Part shown: positions 49,267 through 61,457 of the stretch, in pieces
Numbering within the stretch: the first letter of the stretch is position 1
How the letters are laid out: each line of letters opens with the position of its first letter
DNA from: Bactericera cockerelli
Taxonomy: Eukaryota > Arthropoda > Insecta > Hemiptera > Triozidae
Assembly (NCBI GenBank): GCA_024516035.1
Contig: CM044959.1
Coordinates: 36,049,876 to 36,113,875, forward strand
Direction of reading: 5' to 3'
DNA length: 64,000 nucleotides
The notes under the pieces: generated by a model
The model's database searches: none
What the model saw: the letters and a program-made list of their open reading frames with translations, nothing else
Told to the model about the DNA's origin: nothing
Position numbers and translations under genes: made by a program

Positions 49267-49500
49267 CTGAACTCTATCGCTGTACCCAATACCTTTTTTT
49301 TTTGAGCCCCCCACTTAAAAAAGGGGGGCCCGGGGGGTTTTGCCCTCCACACAGCTCTCGAAGTACGTCACGCCCCCCGGACCATGACGTCACTGGGGGA
49401 CGGGTAAACTTGGGCGGGGGTTTTATTTTTCCCCCCGGGGGGGCTAAATTTTTTTGCCCCCCCGGGGTTGGCCACTGGTTTTTCGATTTGAGAAATAGTT
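49267..49500 (-). CDS. Ig I-set exon fragment, in degraded sequence
   Basis: The donor GTGAGTA follows TATAGCGATAGAGTTCAG-like sequence on the minus strand at 49266. Upstream, one frame gives PPPKFTRPP, the usual A strand of sarcomeric Ig domains, and another frame gives VTYFESCVEGKTPP, a B strand with its cysteine and the start of strand C. A third gives RYWVQR near the donor. The order and spacing fit one Ig module whose frame was broken by miscounted homopolymers. Confidence 0.55.
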
Positions 49501-50630
49501 TAAAGGGGAATTGAGGCCCCAAAAATTTAAAAATTCGATCTTAGGAACCCAATAAATCAAAAAGGGGTTTTTTTTAAACCCCCCGGAATTATTTGTGCTT
49601 TATTTTTTGTGTTTGCCTTGAAAGAATACAGTATGAATGAATAATAAAAATACTGTTTTGATTTTTTTTAATTTCAGAAAAAAAAAGAAAAGAAAAAACA
49701 AAAAATTTAAATTTAAATTTTTTAAAACCCCCATTTTTAACCACATCAAAAAATAAAAGCCCGGGCCCCTGCGGCAGGTTAAAAGCGCCGTAAAAACCAA
49801 AAAAAAAATGACAAAAAAAAAACAATCCGGGGTTTTATAATTCGGACCCTATAAATTTTTTTATACACACAAAATTTCGATACACAATCAATAAAACCCC
49901 AAAAGATTATAATAACGGGTTTTTTCCCTTTTTCCCGTTAGTTTCCCCAAAGGGGGAGGCCCCCCCCCGGGAGAGTTGATAGCCACCCCCTTTTTTTTCC
50001 CCCCTCCATCCCAAAAGAACCCTCCTTGAGGAAGAGAGAAATTTTTCCCCCTTAAAAAGGGGGCTGGAAGTTTTCACTCCTTCACTGGACGGGGGGTTTT
50101 GGTACCAAATGCCCTTTTGGGCCCGGGGAAAAGGGAAAAACCCCTTTTTTAAATTTACAGTTTTTTTAGAGTTTAAAACATAAAAAAATTTTAAAAAACT
50201 GTGGGCCGGGGCCGCTGGGGAAAAGTTGTTTTTTTAAAGGGGGCAAAACACAGACCCATCTGAATAATTGGGGGTAGCTCACCCCGGGGACAACAATGGT
50301 CAATTTTTATATATAAATTTTTTACCTTTTTTTGCTGTAAAATGTTAGGGGTTTTACAAATTTAAAAATTTTTAAAAAAAAAAATAAAGGGGGAAAATTA
50401 TGTGAATTAAAGGGGTTGTAGGGAAAAGTAACTTTGTATTCCGCCCCGGAAAGGAAAAAATTTGGGGGCACATCAAAGTAAGTTAAAAATTTTTTCATCT
50501 TTAAAAATCTAGACAATGAAAAAAAAAACCCCCTTGATTTTAGTTATAAAATTTTTTAATTTTTACTAGACATACTTTTTTTAAAGGTTCACAAATACAA
50601 ATAAACAACTTTGAATTACTGAATCATTAC

Positions 50631-50940
50631 CTGGGGGTTTTTGGGAAAATGCCCACGATAAAAAAAACCCAGCGCCCCGGGGGTCCCTCAAAAACAGTGC
50701 CGCGTCCCCAGGGGGAAAAGGTTTTTGGGGGGCCCCGGTGGGGGTTTTCCCACATCGGGGGGGGGTTTCCCATCCGACCCTCGGGGGAAAAAGGGGGCCC
50801 TTTCGGGGAAAAGCGCAGGGGGGGACTGTTTTGGGAAACGTCGGGGACCGGGGGGAAAAGGGGGTGGGGTTTCCCGGGGTTTTTTTGGGGAAAACCCTTT
50901 CCCACACGAAAAGGGTCAGTTTGCTGTCTTCGATGATGTC
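50631..50940 (-). CDS. Probable Ig exon fragment, in degraded sequence
   Basis: Donor GTAATG on the minus strand at 50630 is preceded by about 300 bp without stops in two frames. It starts SDIIEDSKLTLFVWER, which resembles the A'-B strands of an I-set domain (acidic turn then LTLF). The rest is a string of Pro/Gly codons created by inflated C/G runs and cannot be read. An Ig or Fn3 module is likely, with low certainty. Confidence 0.35.
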
Positions 50941-53699
50941 GGAAAAGTTTCAGGGTTTTTTAAATGGAATAATAGAAAAGAGTTTTTAACAAAATTTGGG
51001 GCCCCATATCAGTTAACGTGATAAAAAAAGGGAACCTTACATTTTCCCCCTAAAAGGGAAATCCTGAACAAATGTGGTCGAAAGAGAACTTCGGGGGGCA
51101 GAATTTGCGGAAAAAACACAGTGGTTTAATACTTTTTTCTTCCCTTCCCCTTTTGGGGCCTTTAAACCCCCCGGGGAAAATTCCCAATCACACCCCAAAA
51201 AATTTGATAGTCGCCCCGAGCTGTTTAAAAATTTTGGGGGAACCCCAAAAATTTTAAAATTTCATTTTTTGGCCCGCGCGAAAACCCTAGCTTCCGGGGG
51301 AAAAAGGGACCGCGAATGTGGCCCAGTAGGTCTTCCCCCTTTTTCCCCCTTTAGCCGCGAATTTTCCCCGGGGCCCTAAAACCCAAAGAAAAAGCCACTG
51401 AAGAACTAGGGAAAAATTTAAAACAATGTTTGTAAAAAAACCCACGAAACTTCGTATAGACGAAGCAATGGAAACCAAAAAATTTGGGTGTCTGCCCCCC
51501 GAATGCGGCCGGGGGCCATGGCCCTATTTTTATTTTTCGAAACCCTACCTAATAATGGGGCCCAAATTCCCGGGGACATCGTTTCCCCCCGGAAGGGGGT
51601 GCAACCGGGGGGACCATATGCAAAAAGCAAAAAAATTTTTTCCTTGACAAAAATTTTTTCCTATAAAAAGGGGCCTGCAATGTATCACCTCAGAGTGACC
51701 CCTAAACCCCCCCGGGGAAATTTAGTGTTTTTTTTCTGGGAAGTTTTCCCCCTGGAGTACTTAAAAAAAAAGAACCAATCCTTTGCGTTTCACAGGGGGG
51801 GTTTTTCTGCCAGCCTTTTTTTTTTTTTAAAATTTTTTTTTTTTTTATTAGCTGCACTGAATATTTGAAATAGTACCCTGGTTTGGTATTGCAACGTTGC
51901 TGTTTTTACTTGACTTCAATCTCAATGGGGACCTATTTGGGAAAAACTTTTTTTTGCCACCTGAGTCATCATAGTTGCACCGAAATAAAAAAAACCCCCC
52001 AAAAAAATATAAAGGGTTTTTTTAAAACTTATTAGAGATTTTTTTTTAATTTTTCCAAAGGGGGTTTTGACCTTGTAAATTTTAAAATTTTTTACTTTTT
52101 TTCCCCAAAAGAAACATGCAAAAAAAACGAAAACATGCAACATAAATGATTGAAAAAAAAAATTTAGGGTTTTTCCCCCTAACAAGTAAATACGAAAAAT
52201 AACTCCCCCCACAAAAAAACACGAAAAAACAGCAAACATAAAAGTCATACTAAGAAGGGGCGAACTACCTATAAAAATTTTAAATTCCAAATACCAAATT
52301 TTTTTAAAAGTTGATTATTATCACTTTTAAAAAACCCCTTTTAAAAAAAACCCCCCCCGGGAAAAATTTAAAAATTTTTCTCTGATTCCCGAGGGGAAAA
52401 AAAAAAACCCCCTAACTACCTATTATTGATTAGGACTTCTCACAAAAATTTATTTAGCTATACTTTTCCAAATTTAAAAAAACTTTTTTAAAAATGCCTG
52501 GTAAATTTGGGCCTTGGGGGCCCGTATAGAGGGCCCCTTTTACTCTCAAAATTTGCTAAAAAAACCCCCAAAAAAAGCTACTAAAATTTAAAATTTACCC
52601 ACCGGAGTGGGCCCGGGGGAAAATTTTAAGGGGCACCCACCTTTTTTTTTCCCTCGCTGGCATTTTTTAAATTTTAAAGGGGCAGAACAAGAACTGGGGT
52701 TTTTAACCTGCCATAAAAGCGGGCCCCATTTAGCTACTGAAATAGTCCAAGAGTCATTTTTCGCAAAAAAAAAATAACCCACCCCATTGGAAGTTTTAAA
52801 AAACCTACCCCCCCTTTTTTAAACCCGGTGGGGGCCCCGAATGTCTAAAAGGGGCCAAAATCCTTTTCGGGGGGAAACCCCCTTGAAAGGGGGGGTTTTT
52901 CCCCCCCAAAAGGGGCATATCTCCTTTCCCCTTTTACCACGGCCCATGGCGGGGGGGTGGCTACTCACCCCCCAGGGGGAGCTGAACACTCGGGTTCCCC
53001 GGGGGTTTTTCTTAACTCCCCGATTTGGGGGCCCCAATTCCGGGGCCGTAAAATTTTCTCTTCCCCCGGGTTTCCCCCTGAAAGGGCGCAAAAGATTAGG
53101 GGGGCCCTTTTTGGGTTTCCCCCCCGGGGGAATAGCCCCCCGAAAATTCCCGAAGGTGCGGGTTCGAACCCAATAAACCCCAAAGTTTTTTTTACTGTTT
53201 TTTGGGGGTTTTTCCCCGAATTTTTTCCCCGGGGTTTTTTTTTTTTTATAATAATTATATCCCCCCAAATTTTAAAGGCCGATTAAGAAAAATAAGTCTC
53301 ATTTTTGCACTCAAGACAAAGAAACGGGGAAAAATATAACTTAAATTTAAATTTTGGGGGGAAAACCTTTTCATGTCGCTCCCGGGGTTTTTAAACCCCC
53401 GACTTTCGGGGTTACCAAATCGATCCCTTTTTCTTTGTAAAAATTGGGGTTTTTAAATCTAAAAAATAATAATCATACAATAATCTGGTTTTTAAAAATT
53501 TTAGAATATAACGTATTGAAAAGAATTTTTTCTGTAAAGCTTGGGGGTTCCCCTGGCAAAAGGGGGGAAAGGGGCCGGGCGTTCTTTTTACGCCCCCCTT
53601 TGTCGAATTTTTTTAAAGGGGTTTTCTAAGCAAACCCCCAAAAATTTTGTTAAACCGAGGCTGATAATTTTTTGGTGTTGTTGAAAAAAAAAAACTTTA

Positions 53700-53800
53700 A
53701 ATTAAATTTAAAATTAGGGGGAAGGGGGTGATTTTTAAAACCTCCTCTGTAAATAAATAACATTAAAAAAATAAAAAAAAAATTTTAAAATTTTTAAAAA
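53700..53800 (+). repeat. 3' end of a second copy of the I-type LINE
   Basis: CCTCCTCTGTAAATAAATAA followed by an A-rich tail matches the last bases of the LINE at 11080-11121 (TCTCCTCTGTAAATAAACAT then A tail). A GATTTTTAAAA/GATTGTTAAG segment also corresponds just upstream. It is a 5'-truncated copy within the degraded segment. Confidence 0.5.
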
Positions 53801-54115
53801 AAAAAAAAATGACAATCAATGGAAAATGTTTTATTTTTTAAAAGTTTTTTACAAAACGACGGTTGATTAAAGATTTTAAAAAATTTTTTTTTTTTATAGT
53901 TTTTTTTAAAAGGGGAAAAGCTTTTTTTTTTCCCTTTTTTTTAGAAAAAATTTTTAGTTCTTTTTTATTGTTTTTTAAAAACCGCAATTTAAATTCTGAC
54001 ATGAGGGTAAACAAAAAAAAAAAAGGGAAAATTTTAAAAAAAATATAAAATTAAATTGATTTTTTTTTAAAAAGTGATGGAATTTTAAAATTTTAAAATT
54101 TTTTTAAAAACAGAA

Positions 54116-54153
<38 letters not shown>

Positions 54154-57100
54154 AAAAATTTTTAAAAAAATTTTAAAAACCCCCTTTTTAAAATTTAAAC
54201 AACAATTTTCACATCGGGGGAAAAAGGTTTTTAAAAATAAATAACGTATTAAAAATTTTAAAAGGGAAGGGTAACTTCTTTTTTCCCCCTTTTTTTAAAA
54301 AGAAATTTTTTTTTTTAAAAAAAATTTAAAATTTTTATCACTTTTTTAAAAGGTTTTTTTTTCCAAAAGGAAAATTTAGTATTTTCAATATTCTCCAAAA
54401 TGAAGTGAAAACCAAACTGACCCAATTTCATAAAAAACCCCTTTTTTTGCATTAAGCGTTGGAAAAGGGAAAAGGATTAAAAGTTTTTGCACACAAAAAT
54501 TGTATAAAAAAAATGATTATGAAAAAATTTTAAATTTAAATTAAACTGAAGAATAAAATTTTTTTTTAAAATTTTAAAGAACGTAAGATTGTTGTTTTTC
54601 TTAAATTTTCATCGTGAAAATATTTTCTTTTTTTGGGCCTTTGGGGGTAAGGGTTTTTAATTTTTTTTTTACAATGTTGACTAAAACAATTAATGGGGCC
54701 CTTTTTAAAATTTGGGTATTAGGTTTTTTATAGAGTATTATAATAGAAAAGAAAAAGCGATAAAACCCCTTTAAAAAACGTTCCCAAAAATTTCCCCTAA
54801 ATGGTTTTCAAAAAGCGGGTTTTAAAATTTTTTTTATTTTTTAAAAAAATCCCAAAAATTTTTTAAAAAAAAAGTTTTATTATTTTTTTGGGTTTGGTGG
54901 GACCTTTTGGGATTCGAAATTTTATTGCTCAGAACAATTTTTTTCGACTTTCTAAATAACCCCTATTTTTTTTTTAAAAATTGGGTTTTTCCCTTTCGGG
55001 GGGTTTTTTTTTTTAAAAAAAAAAAATGTCAATTAAGGGGGGGCCCCCCCCCTTTTTAAACCACTAAACGAAAAAGAATAAAAAAACAGCCAATATTACG
55101 CTTTAAAATTTTATTATGACACATCAATTTCGGTTCCGCATTACTACTTTTAAAAAAAAAAACCCCCTAAAAAAAAAAAGGGGAAAAAAAAAAAGCCCCC
55201 GAAAAAACTCTACCACTGTAGAGGGGGAAAAAATGAAGGAAAAAAACTTTCACATGAGTTTTGTACAAAAAAATGTTCCCTTTTTTCCCCAAACCCAAAA
55301 ACTTAAAAAAAGATCTCGACCCATATATTTTCCCAAAAAGATAAAATTTAAAATGTAGGATACCAAAAGGCGGTCCCAAAAGGGGAAAAGATAATTTTTA
55401 CCTATCCAAAAAACCCCGTACACAAAACCCTTCCCCAATTAAGGAAGGTTTTTAATAAATCTATAATAAGAAGTAAGTGGGGGTTCCCCTTAAAACTTTC
55501 ATAAATTACAACATAGAATAGTAAGCGTGCACTACAATACAACAAAAACCCAAAAAAAGGGCAAAAGGGGGGAAAATTTTTTTTTCCAGAAGAAAAAAAA
55601 AGGCCCCCGGGGAAAAAGAAGTGGTGGGCACAAAAAAAAGAAAAGGGGGTTTTAAAAAATTTTACAAACTTTTTCAGGGTACAAAAGTTTTCCAAATTTT
55701 TTTTAAAATTCCAAAAAAATTTTTTAAAAGGAAGGAATTACAAAAAAAAATAAGGGGGAAAAACAAGAACTTCCCCCAAAAAAAATTTTAAAAAGACCAA
55801 GACTCATTCCAGAAAGCTTCGCAAATTTTGGTTTTTAAATTAAAAACCCCAAAATTCACTCAAAAAATGCATTATTTTTAAATTTAAAAAATTTAAAAAA
55901 AAAAAAAATTTAAAAGGAAATTTGAAAGAAATTGGGTTTTTAAAAAAAATTTTTGGGGGGGTTTTAATGTTTTCGTTTTGGAAAAAATAATTTTTTGGGA
56001 AAAAGTAAAACATGAAGGGTTTTTAATTTTTATAAATCTTTAAAAAGATCCAAATTTTGGTTTTTTTTTTAAAAATTTAAAAGGGTTTTTGTTTTTCCTT
56101 TTAAAAAAAACGATTTTAAAAAAAATTTTTTTCAGAAAAAAGTTTTTAAAAATTTTTTTCTATTGTTAAAAAATTTTTTCCCAAAAAAAAAAAAGAGAAT
56201 TTGGGCCCAAAATTTGGGGAAAATTTTAAAAAAAAATCCCCCCTTTTTTTTGGGGGGGCCAGCGTTTGCTCGATTGTTGACTTTTAAAGTGAAACCTGGT
56301 TTTTGGGGTTTTTAAAAACGGGAAAAATTTTAAAGGGAAAACCCTTTTTTGAAATCAAATCCCCAAAAATTTTAATTCCCCCAAAAAAGATATTATAAAA
56401 AATTTTTTTTAAAAAGTCTTTTTAATCGGTTTTATATTTAAAAAAAACTTGACCAACAAACACAAAAAATTTACAAAAAATAAAAACCTTTCCCCAAAAA
56501 AAAAACACAGTAAGAAAAAAGAGGGAAAAAATTTTAAAATTTCCCCCCGTTATGGGAAAAAAAAAGCCGAAATTTTTTTGGGGGTTTCCCCCCCATTCCA
56601 GCGTGCACACGAATTTTTTCCCCCCTTTTCCCCCCGAAATTTTCCCCATCGATGGTGAGGGAACAACACCATCGTAGTAGCGGTCCCCCGGGGGGCCCCC
56701 TTGTTCCCCAATGATAGGGCCTCCCCCTTTTTCCAGGGGATTTTTTTGGGGGGGGGAACCCGGACCCTCCCGGTTGAAGAAATTTTGTTAAAAAAAAAAC
56801 AAATACCCCAAAAAAAACCTAAAAGGTGTGCAGTCAGATGTTTGTACTAAACAAAAAAGGGATTTTTCAAAAAGGGCCCCCCCCCCGTAAAACCCTTTTG
56901 GGTTTTTAAAAACCCCCAAAAAAAAAACAACATTGTTTTTTGCAAAAAAGTAATAGGTTTTTTGGTAAACGATTACCCACGTCCCAAAAAACAATTACAG
57001 AACCCCCAAAACCCCCCACAACCGAAAAAACCCCCAGATTTTGGGGGAATTTTCCCCCCCCCCCCCCCAGGGTGGGGGGGGGGTTTAAAATTTTTGGGAG

Positions 57101-57599
57101 CCCCTTTTTTGGGGTTTTCCCCCCAAAGGAGAGTAAAATCACCCGGGATGATATGTAAAGGCAGTTTTTAAACAAATTTTTAAAAAAAAACCAAATTATA
57201 TTGCCCCCAAATTTTTTTTTTTAAAACATAAGATATCAGGGGGACTTAAAAAAAACCCGTTTTTCCCCCTTTTGGAGTCTGAACCCATCCCCGGCACTTT
57301 TTTTCCCCCAAAAGTTAAAAAAAAAATTTTTCCTAATTAGTCCTTTTTTTGCCCTTTGGGGTTTTTCCCTTTTTTTTCCCAAAAATTTTCCCCCAAAATT
57401 TCCCAGCAGGGGGGGCTTTTTTAATTTTTTTTTAAAATTTTTCGTAATAAAAATAACACGCCTTTTTTTAAAGGGGCCCCCTTTTTGGGGGGAGTCCCTT
57501 TTTTCTAGCATAAGCCGAAACGTATTTAAAAATTTACAAAATTCCCCCAAAAAGGGGGGGGAACTAATAATGCATAACACTAATTCACTTAAAAGTAAA

Positions 57600-57852
57600 C
57601 TTGGCTCCCTCTTCCCACGAATTCCTCAGGGGGGGCCCCAAACACCGCCCCCCCGGCCACGGGGGACCTCTGAACGCCCGGGCCCCCCCCTCGTATTCTT
57701 TCTTTCTCCTCGATATGCACCGGCGTTGCCACTTCGCGCTGATACGATAATGGCTCGTTGCTAAAACATGTCCATTTGGTAAAAGTCGTTGATTTCGTGC
57801 TCGTTGTCAGATGGGGGACTTCAATTGGCTAGTTCCACGGTGCCGGATGAGC
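57600..57852 (-). CDS. Hydrophilic linker exon (frame-broken)
   Basis: On the minus strand from a possible acceptor (ACTACCTTCAAAG) the frames give GSSGTVELAN, then SDNEHEINDFYQMDMF. After one extra T in a TTTT run they continue SNEPLSYQREVATPVHIEEK and ERIRG. The peptide is acidic and unstructured, like the other linkers of this gene. The frame breaks at homopolymers only. The 3' limit is lost in the degraded segment. Confidence 0.5.
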
Positions 57853-58534
57853 CTTTGAAGGTAGTTCAGAGAGGTCGGGGGTTTCAGAGACGAGAAGTGA
57901 TTGGCAGATCGGAAATTTCGGATTTCATTTTAAATAAGCGGGGTTTCGTCATTTTCTGCTCCGAAAATATTCGTTTAAAGGGGGAGATAGCTGTAATTGG
58001 GTTGGTTTTGTAGACAAAAAACACAGCTGTTTGCCCAATGAAAACAAAGGGAATCAACGGAACAAAAAATAAAACCGAAATCAACTACGCTTGAAGCTTT
58101 CTTTGGGCGCTGCGGCCTGTTTTATAAAGCTTTTAAATTAAAACACTTTGAACAATCGAAAATCTTTTTCATTAGCCCTTGTTACGCTGCCTACGAGTAT
58201 TCACGTGGATTTCTCGACATACTTCTAAAAAAAATACCCTAAATAAGGGATATAGTAATAATTTTTTAGCTAGCCCCCAACCCAGGTGGATGGATAAAAT
58301 GTATCTACTCTTTGGATTTTTCAGAAATGGAGGTAAAACCTTCGTCTCAAATGACCTAGAATACCTAGAGTTAAAGGGGACGTTAAACAAATTATAGACT
58401 AGGGTTATAACAAAGATAAGTTCGCCATCAAGTCGGAGTTTCAAAGCAACATACTATAGTCAGTCCATCTTGAGGGACGGCTGATTTATCTATGTAAAAT
58501 TTTAATAACCCTATTTTGCAATACAGCCCTCACC
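57853..58534. other. Intronic, no gene seen
   Basis: Quality improves here relative to the preceding 16 kb. Only short chance frames are present on both strands, with no repeat recognised. Confidence 0.4.
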
Positions 58535-58708
58535 ATCGCTCTGAGAGGCCAGCCTCTGTAGCTTCCTTTGACTCCGCGTCCCTGGGAAGGGGGAAAGCGT
58601 CTTTTTCAGACAAAAGGGCTCCCGGGCATCGGCGGGGGTTGGAGACCAGGGGGGGATTTCATGGCACTGTAAGAGGAACTGACGGTTTCGTTTGACGAAA
58701 TCGGATAC
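58535..58708 (-). CDS. Spectrin-like exon of the spectrin/Ig gene
   Basis: Acceptor TAAATTCCAG and donor GTGAGG enclose 174 bp. It begins VSDFVKRNRQFLLQCHEI, a helical, charged stretch, and ends RKLQRLASQSDG before the donor. The middle (Pro-rich) looks frame-shifted by C runs. By position it follows the spectrin-like exons and precedes the linker exon at 57.7 kb, so it may be the end of the helical region. Confidence 0.58.
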
Positions 58709-58896
58709 CTGGAATTTAAAAGAGATTTCTTTTAAAAAGCATTTCTTAAAAAACTTTTTTTTGATTGGGAAATGAAAAAAAAATCTAATATAGCACACTT
58801 GATAAAAAAGTGAGGGTTTTTTCCAACTAAATAAGAAGAGAGAGGCGAAAAATGAACCCCTAAATTCCCCCACGTATTCTTATGCCATCTCGTGAT

Positions 58897-59145
58897 CAGC
58901 CCCGTGGCGATTTGGTTTTTGACTACTGCCCGTAGTCCAGAGTTCCCGAGTTCAACTCCCGGTTGGGGCAGGGCTTTTTGACGAAAATTTTTGTTTCAAC
59001 CAACACGTGAGGCTGGCATTTCCGGCCCTACCCAGGCTGGGTGGGGTTTAAAGTGGGTAGCTGGTACGATTCCCAGCGAATGGAGGGGGAAAACCCCCGG
59101 CCTGACTTTCTATCTCATCAGGACTTTTTAAAACCAAATGAATCA
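58897..59145 (+). repeat. SINE family A copy
   Basis: Head with B-box GAGTTCAACTCCCGGTTGG, then GTGAGGCTGGCATTTCCGG, GGCTGGGTGGGGTTTAAAG, GTAGCTGGTACGATTCCCAG and CATCAGGAC with AAACCAA. It matches 28563-28895 throughout, with a few extra homopolymer bases. It lies in the intron between two spectrin-like exons. Confidence 0.82.
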
Positions 59146-59320
59146 ACTGGTCAACAATAGATCAATTTGGTCGCAATGGTTAATTGTAAGGGTTTCACTG
59201 AAAACCCGCAAACCCGGTCCCGTTAATAAAATATGCCCCATCCGCTTAAATTTTTAGAATCCCTTTACTTTTATTCCGCCCTTGACTAAAGTACCCGACG
59301 TATTCTAATGCTCAACTCAC

Positions 59321-59622
59321 CGTTTTTGAAAAAAGATTTCTAAACGTCTTAAATTGATTCCCTAGCTGATTTCAGTCTCAGAAAAATTAACTCAACCCCT
59401 AAATTCCCGAATTTTTCTAATTTCTCAACCCGCTCAGTTAGTAGCATTTAAACCGTTTTCCGAGGGCCACCAGACTTCTTGGGGTCCTTGACTTGATTTG
59501 CAGGCTCGTTCCCTTGAACTTGAGCTTGTATTTTTAGTCCCCCACGTGGGGGGTGTCTGCGGGCTCAAGCTTCATATTGAGTCAGCACCGACATGAACGT
59601 TTCGATGCGCTCCTGCTAGTAG
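59321..59622 (-). CDS. Spectrin-like exon
   Basis: Acceptor TTCTCTTCCAG and donor GTGAGT bound about 302 bp. It reads, over three frames, ERIETFMSVLTQYEA (helical), QAQVQGNEPANQVKDPKKSG with GPRKTV (loop), then MLLTERVEKLEKFGNLGVEL and RLKSARES (helical). Several frame breaks and one TAA at a homopolymer junction are present. The helix-loop-helix alternation suits a spectrin repeat with an inserted loop. It follows the exon at 60417-60679. Confidence 0.6.
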
Positions 59623-60214
59623 CTGGAAGAGAAAAAACAAGGAAGTTTTATTTATAATGAACAATTCTGAAACAGCTTTTTTCTAAAATAAAACTTGTAC
59701 GTATACAATGAAGGAAAAACAATAATTTACATTTTAATACACAAAGCCGATCAAGGGTGGTGATAATTTCTCCGATTTTTTTTTTCCATAAATTATTCTA
59801 CTTTTTTTGATAATTTGAATACATATTGAGCAAAAAAAAAAGAATACACAAAACAAGTATAGTACAGTAAAAAAGAATTTATGTATACATGTAAATCCAC
59901 TGAAAAATGCAAAACAAATTATATTTTAGTGGACTTTTCTTGTCATAAAAAAGAAAAAATTTCTGGAAAACAAATTTTGTACACAGACTAACAGTAATGA
60001 TTTTTAATGTCCTTCAGAGAACACTGTTTAACGTCATACAGCAATCTCTTATTAGGACCTACAGGGTTTCAAATAATTAAGGCATTATCGGGACAAACAA
60101 AGTATTGATTTTACGAGCACTCTGCAAATGTACATAGTATGATTTTTTTTGTGGTGAAGCACAAGGCCTCTTTACTAAGAGCATGTACTTTTCGAATTGT
60201 ATTAACATTAATTT

Positions 60215-60405
60215 CTTTTTACTCTGGTAATGCCGCCACTGGGTCGTTACCATACAAGTAACTACTTATTTTTCCTCACGAGGTATGAGTGGACCCCGAA
60301 CATCCAAGTACAGATCGGAAAATTCCTATCCCGCTGGGAATCGAACCCAGGTCACCATGCGTGCAATGCCTAGCGCGCTAACTCACTCTGCCACGGTGAC
60401 TCTGC
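60215..60405 (-). repeat. SINE family B copy, 3'-truncated
   Basis: On the minus strand GTCACCGTGGCAGAGTGAG starts the head and GGGTTCGATTCCCAGCGGG is the B-box. The body continues through GTACTTGGATGTTCGGGG and CAGTGGCGG, then ends earlier than the copies at 28178 and 62806. The head starts about 13 bases into the intron that follows exon 60417-60679. Confidence 0.85.
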
Positions 60406-60416
60406 AAAATCATTAC

Positions 60417-60679
60417 CTGTATCGTTTTCTCAAAGTAATGCAGCGACAGTCTCCCTGCGTCCTGGACTCGGGGCCCCGCTCTCTTGGATTCTCCTCAGCT
60501 GCTGACTCAGCTCCTTCATGTTCTGCTGGATGCTGCTGACGCCAGCATCAAACTGGACGCGGTGCTTCCGGACTCTAGGTCCACCTCCTGATTCGTGTAC
60601 AGGTGGTCGAGCTGTTGCGCTTGGAGTTGAGGATGCGGTTCACTATGGAAACGTCTTTCTCTGCTCCCAGCAAGGGCTC
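60417..60679 (-). CDS. Spectrin-repeat-like exon
   Basis: A 263-bp exon from acceptor CCCGACTCTCCAG to donor GTAATG. Frame 1 gives EPLLGAEKDVSIVNRIL; after one indel QLDHLYTNQEVDLES; after another KHRVQFDAGVSSIQQNMKEL with SQQLRRIQES; and finally DAGRLSLHYFEKTIQ at the donor. The product is almost wholly helical, with the Leu/Gln/charged pattern of spectrin repeats. Three frame breaks in otherwise sensible sequence again suggest base errors. An alternative start further upstream is possible, since the frame stays open to about 60757. Confidence 0.72.
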
Positions 60680-60879
60680 CTGGAGAGTCGGGACATATGT
60701 ATGATACTTCTCAATAGAATTCTTTCTAGCAATGCTCTTTTTAAATTTAAACTTCATTTGTAACTAAACTATAAAAAAATCAGCATTGGTAAATTGGTGT
60801 GGTTACGGCGCTAGTGTAGGTACAGCAAACAAGCTATCGCATGGATTCCGTGATTTCCGGATTGGATCTAAACCCAATA

Positions 60880-61430
60880 ATAATATCGCCTTATTTATAC
60901 TGCCCGATTAGGACTATTAAAGTCCCATTATTCCGGCAGTAAGCCCAAGACATATTATTATGTGTTAAAAATCCCAAATAGGATGGAGAAAAACTCAATT
61001 GGATTTTTCCTCATCTATTTGAGTATGGGGACGACGTAGTTAATATGTTATTAGGGAATGTCTACCTGTATTGTAATTATTAAAATAAAAATGAATAAAT
61101 TTTAAATTAAATTAAAAAGTAATTTAAAAAAAAGCTAAATCTTGATAGGGAAGGGTCATCAGCCAACATTCCTTCCTTGTGCCTTTAAGGGCCAAATTAT
61201 AAAACATGATTAATATCTCACCACCATGTTCAACCCTTACTTCTATTAGTAATAATAATAATAATATCGCCTTATTTATACGGGCCCGAGTAAGACGAGT
61301 AAGCATACTCATATTATTTTATTTTATTAATTTTAAGTACTTATATATTATTTATTATGTTATTGTTATCCTAAACATTGTACTGAAATGATGTACAAAT
61401 AAAGCACAATTCTTGTAAAAAAAAGAAAGT
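60880..61430 (+). repeat. Retroelement 3'-end copies with AATAAA and A tail
   Basis: AATAATATCGCCTTATTTAT occurs near 60885 and again near 61257. The second is followed by a 3' segment GAAATGATGTACAAATAAAG, CACAATTCTTGTA and an A-rich tail ending near 61430. A related end is at 61706-61795. These look like 5'-truncated copies of an unidentified LINE or LINE-dependent element. Confidence 0.5.
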
Positions 61431-61457
61431 ATTTGTATGATGTATCTAATGTCTCAC

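Larger units (their letters stand above)
41591..57640. other. Low-quality segment with distorted homopolymers
   Basis: From a run of 34 C at 41598-41631 to about 57.6 kb the texture of the sequence changes abruptly. Nearly every word consists of runs of 3-10 identical bases, open frames vanish, and G/C runs are as inflated as A/T runs. A second extreme run, 37 G, lies at 54116-54152. Host exon fragments remain recognisable only by hopping frames. The pattern is what uncorrected single-molecule or gap-filling reads give, and is not known from natural DNA. Coordinates, lengths and frames here should not be trusted. Apart from the fragments listed separately I support no gene in it. Confidence 0.8.

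Noticed and set aside
49400..49500. Treating the high GC of the degraded segment as horizontally transferred DNA
   Set aside because: GC here comes from inflated G/C homopolymers; host-gene peptides and a host LINE end are present in the same segment.
52819..53286. Overlapping Pro/Gly-rich frames on both strands, up to 149 codons
   Set aside because: Made of inflated G and C runs in the degraded segment; openness reflects lack of A/T-rich stops, not coding.
57789..58013. A 74-codon plus-strand reading frame
   Set aside because: It overlaps the minus-strand linker exon and has no independent support.
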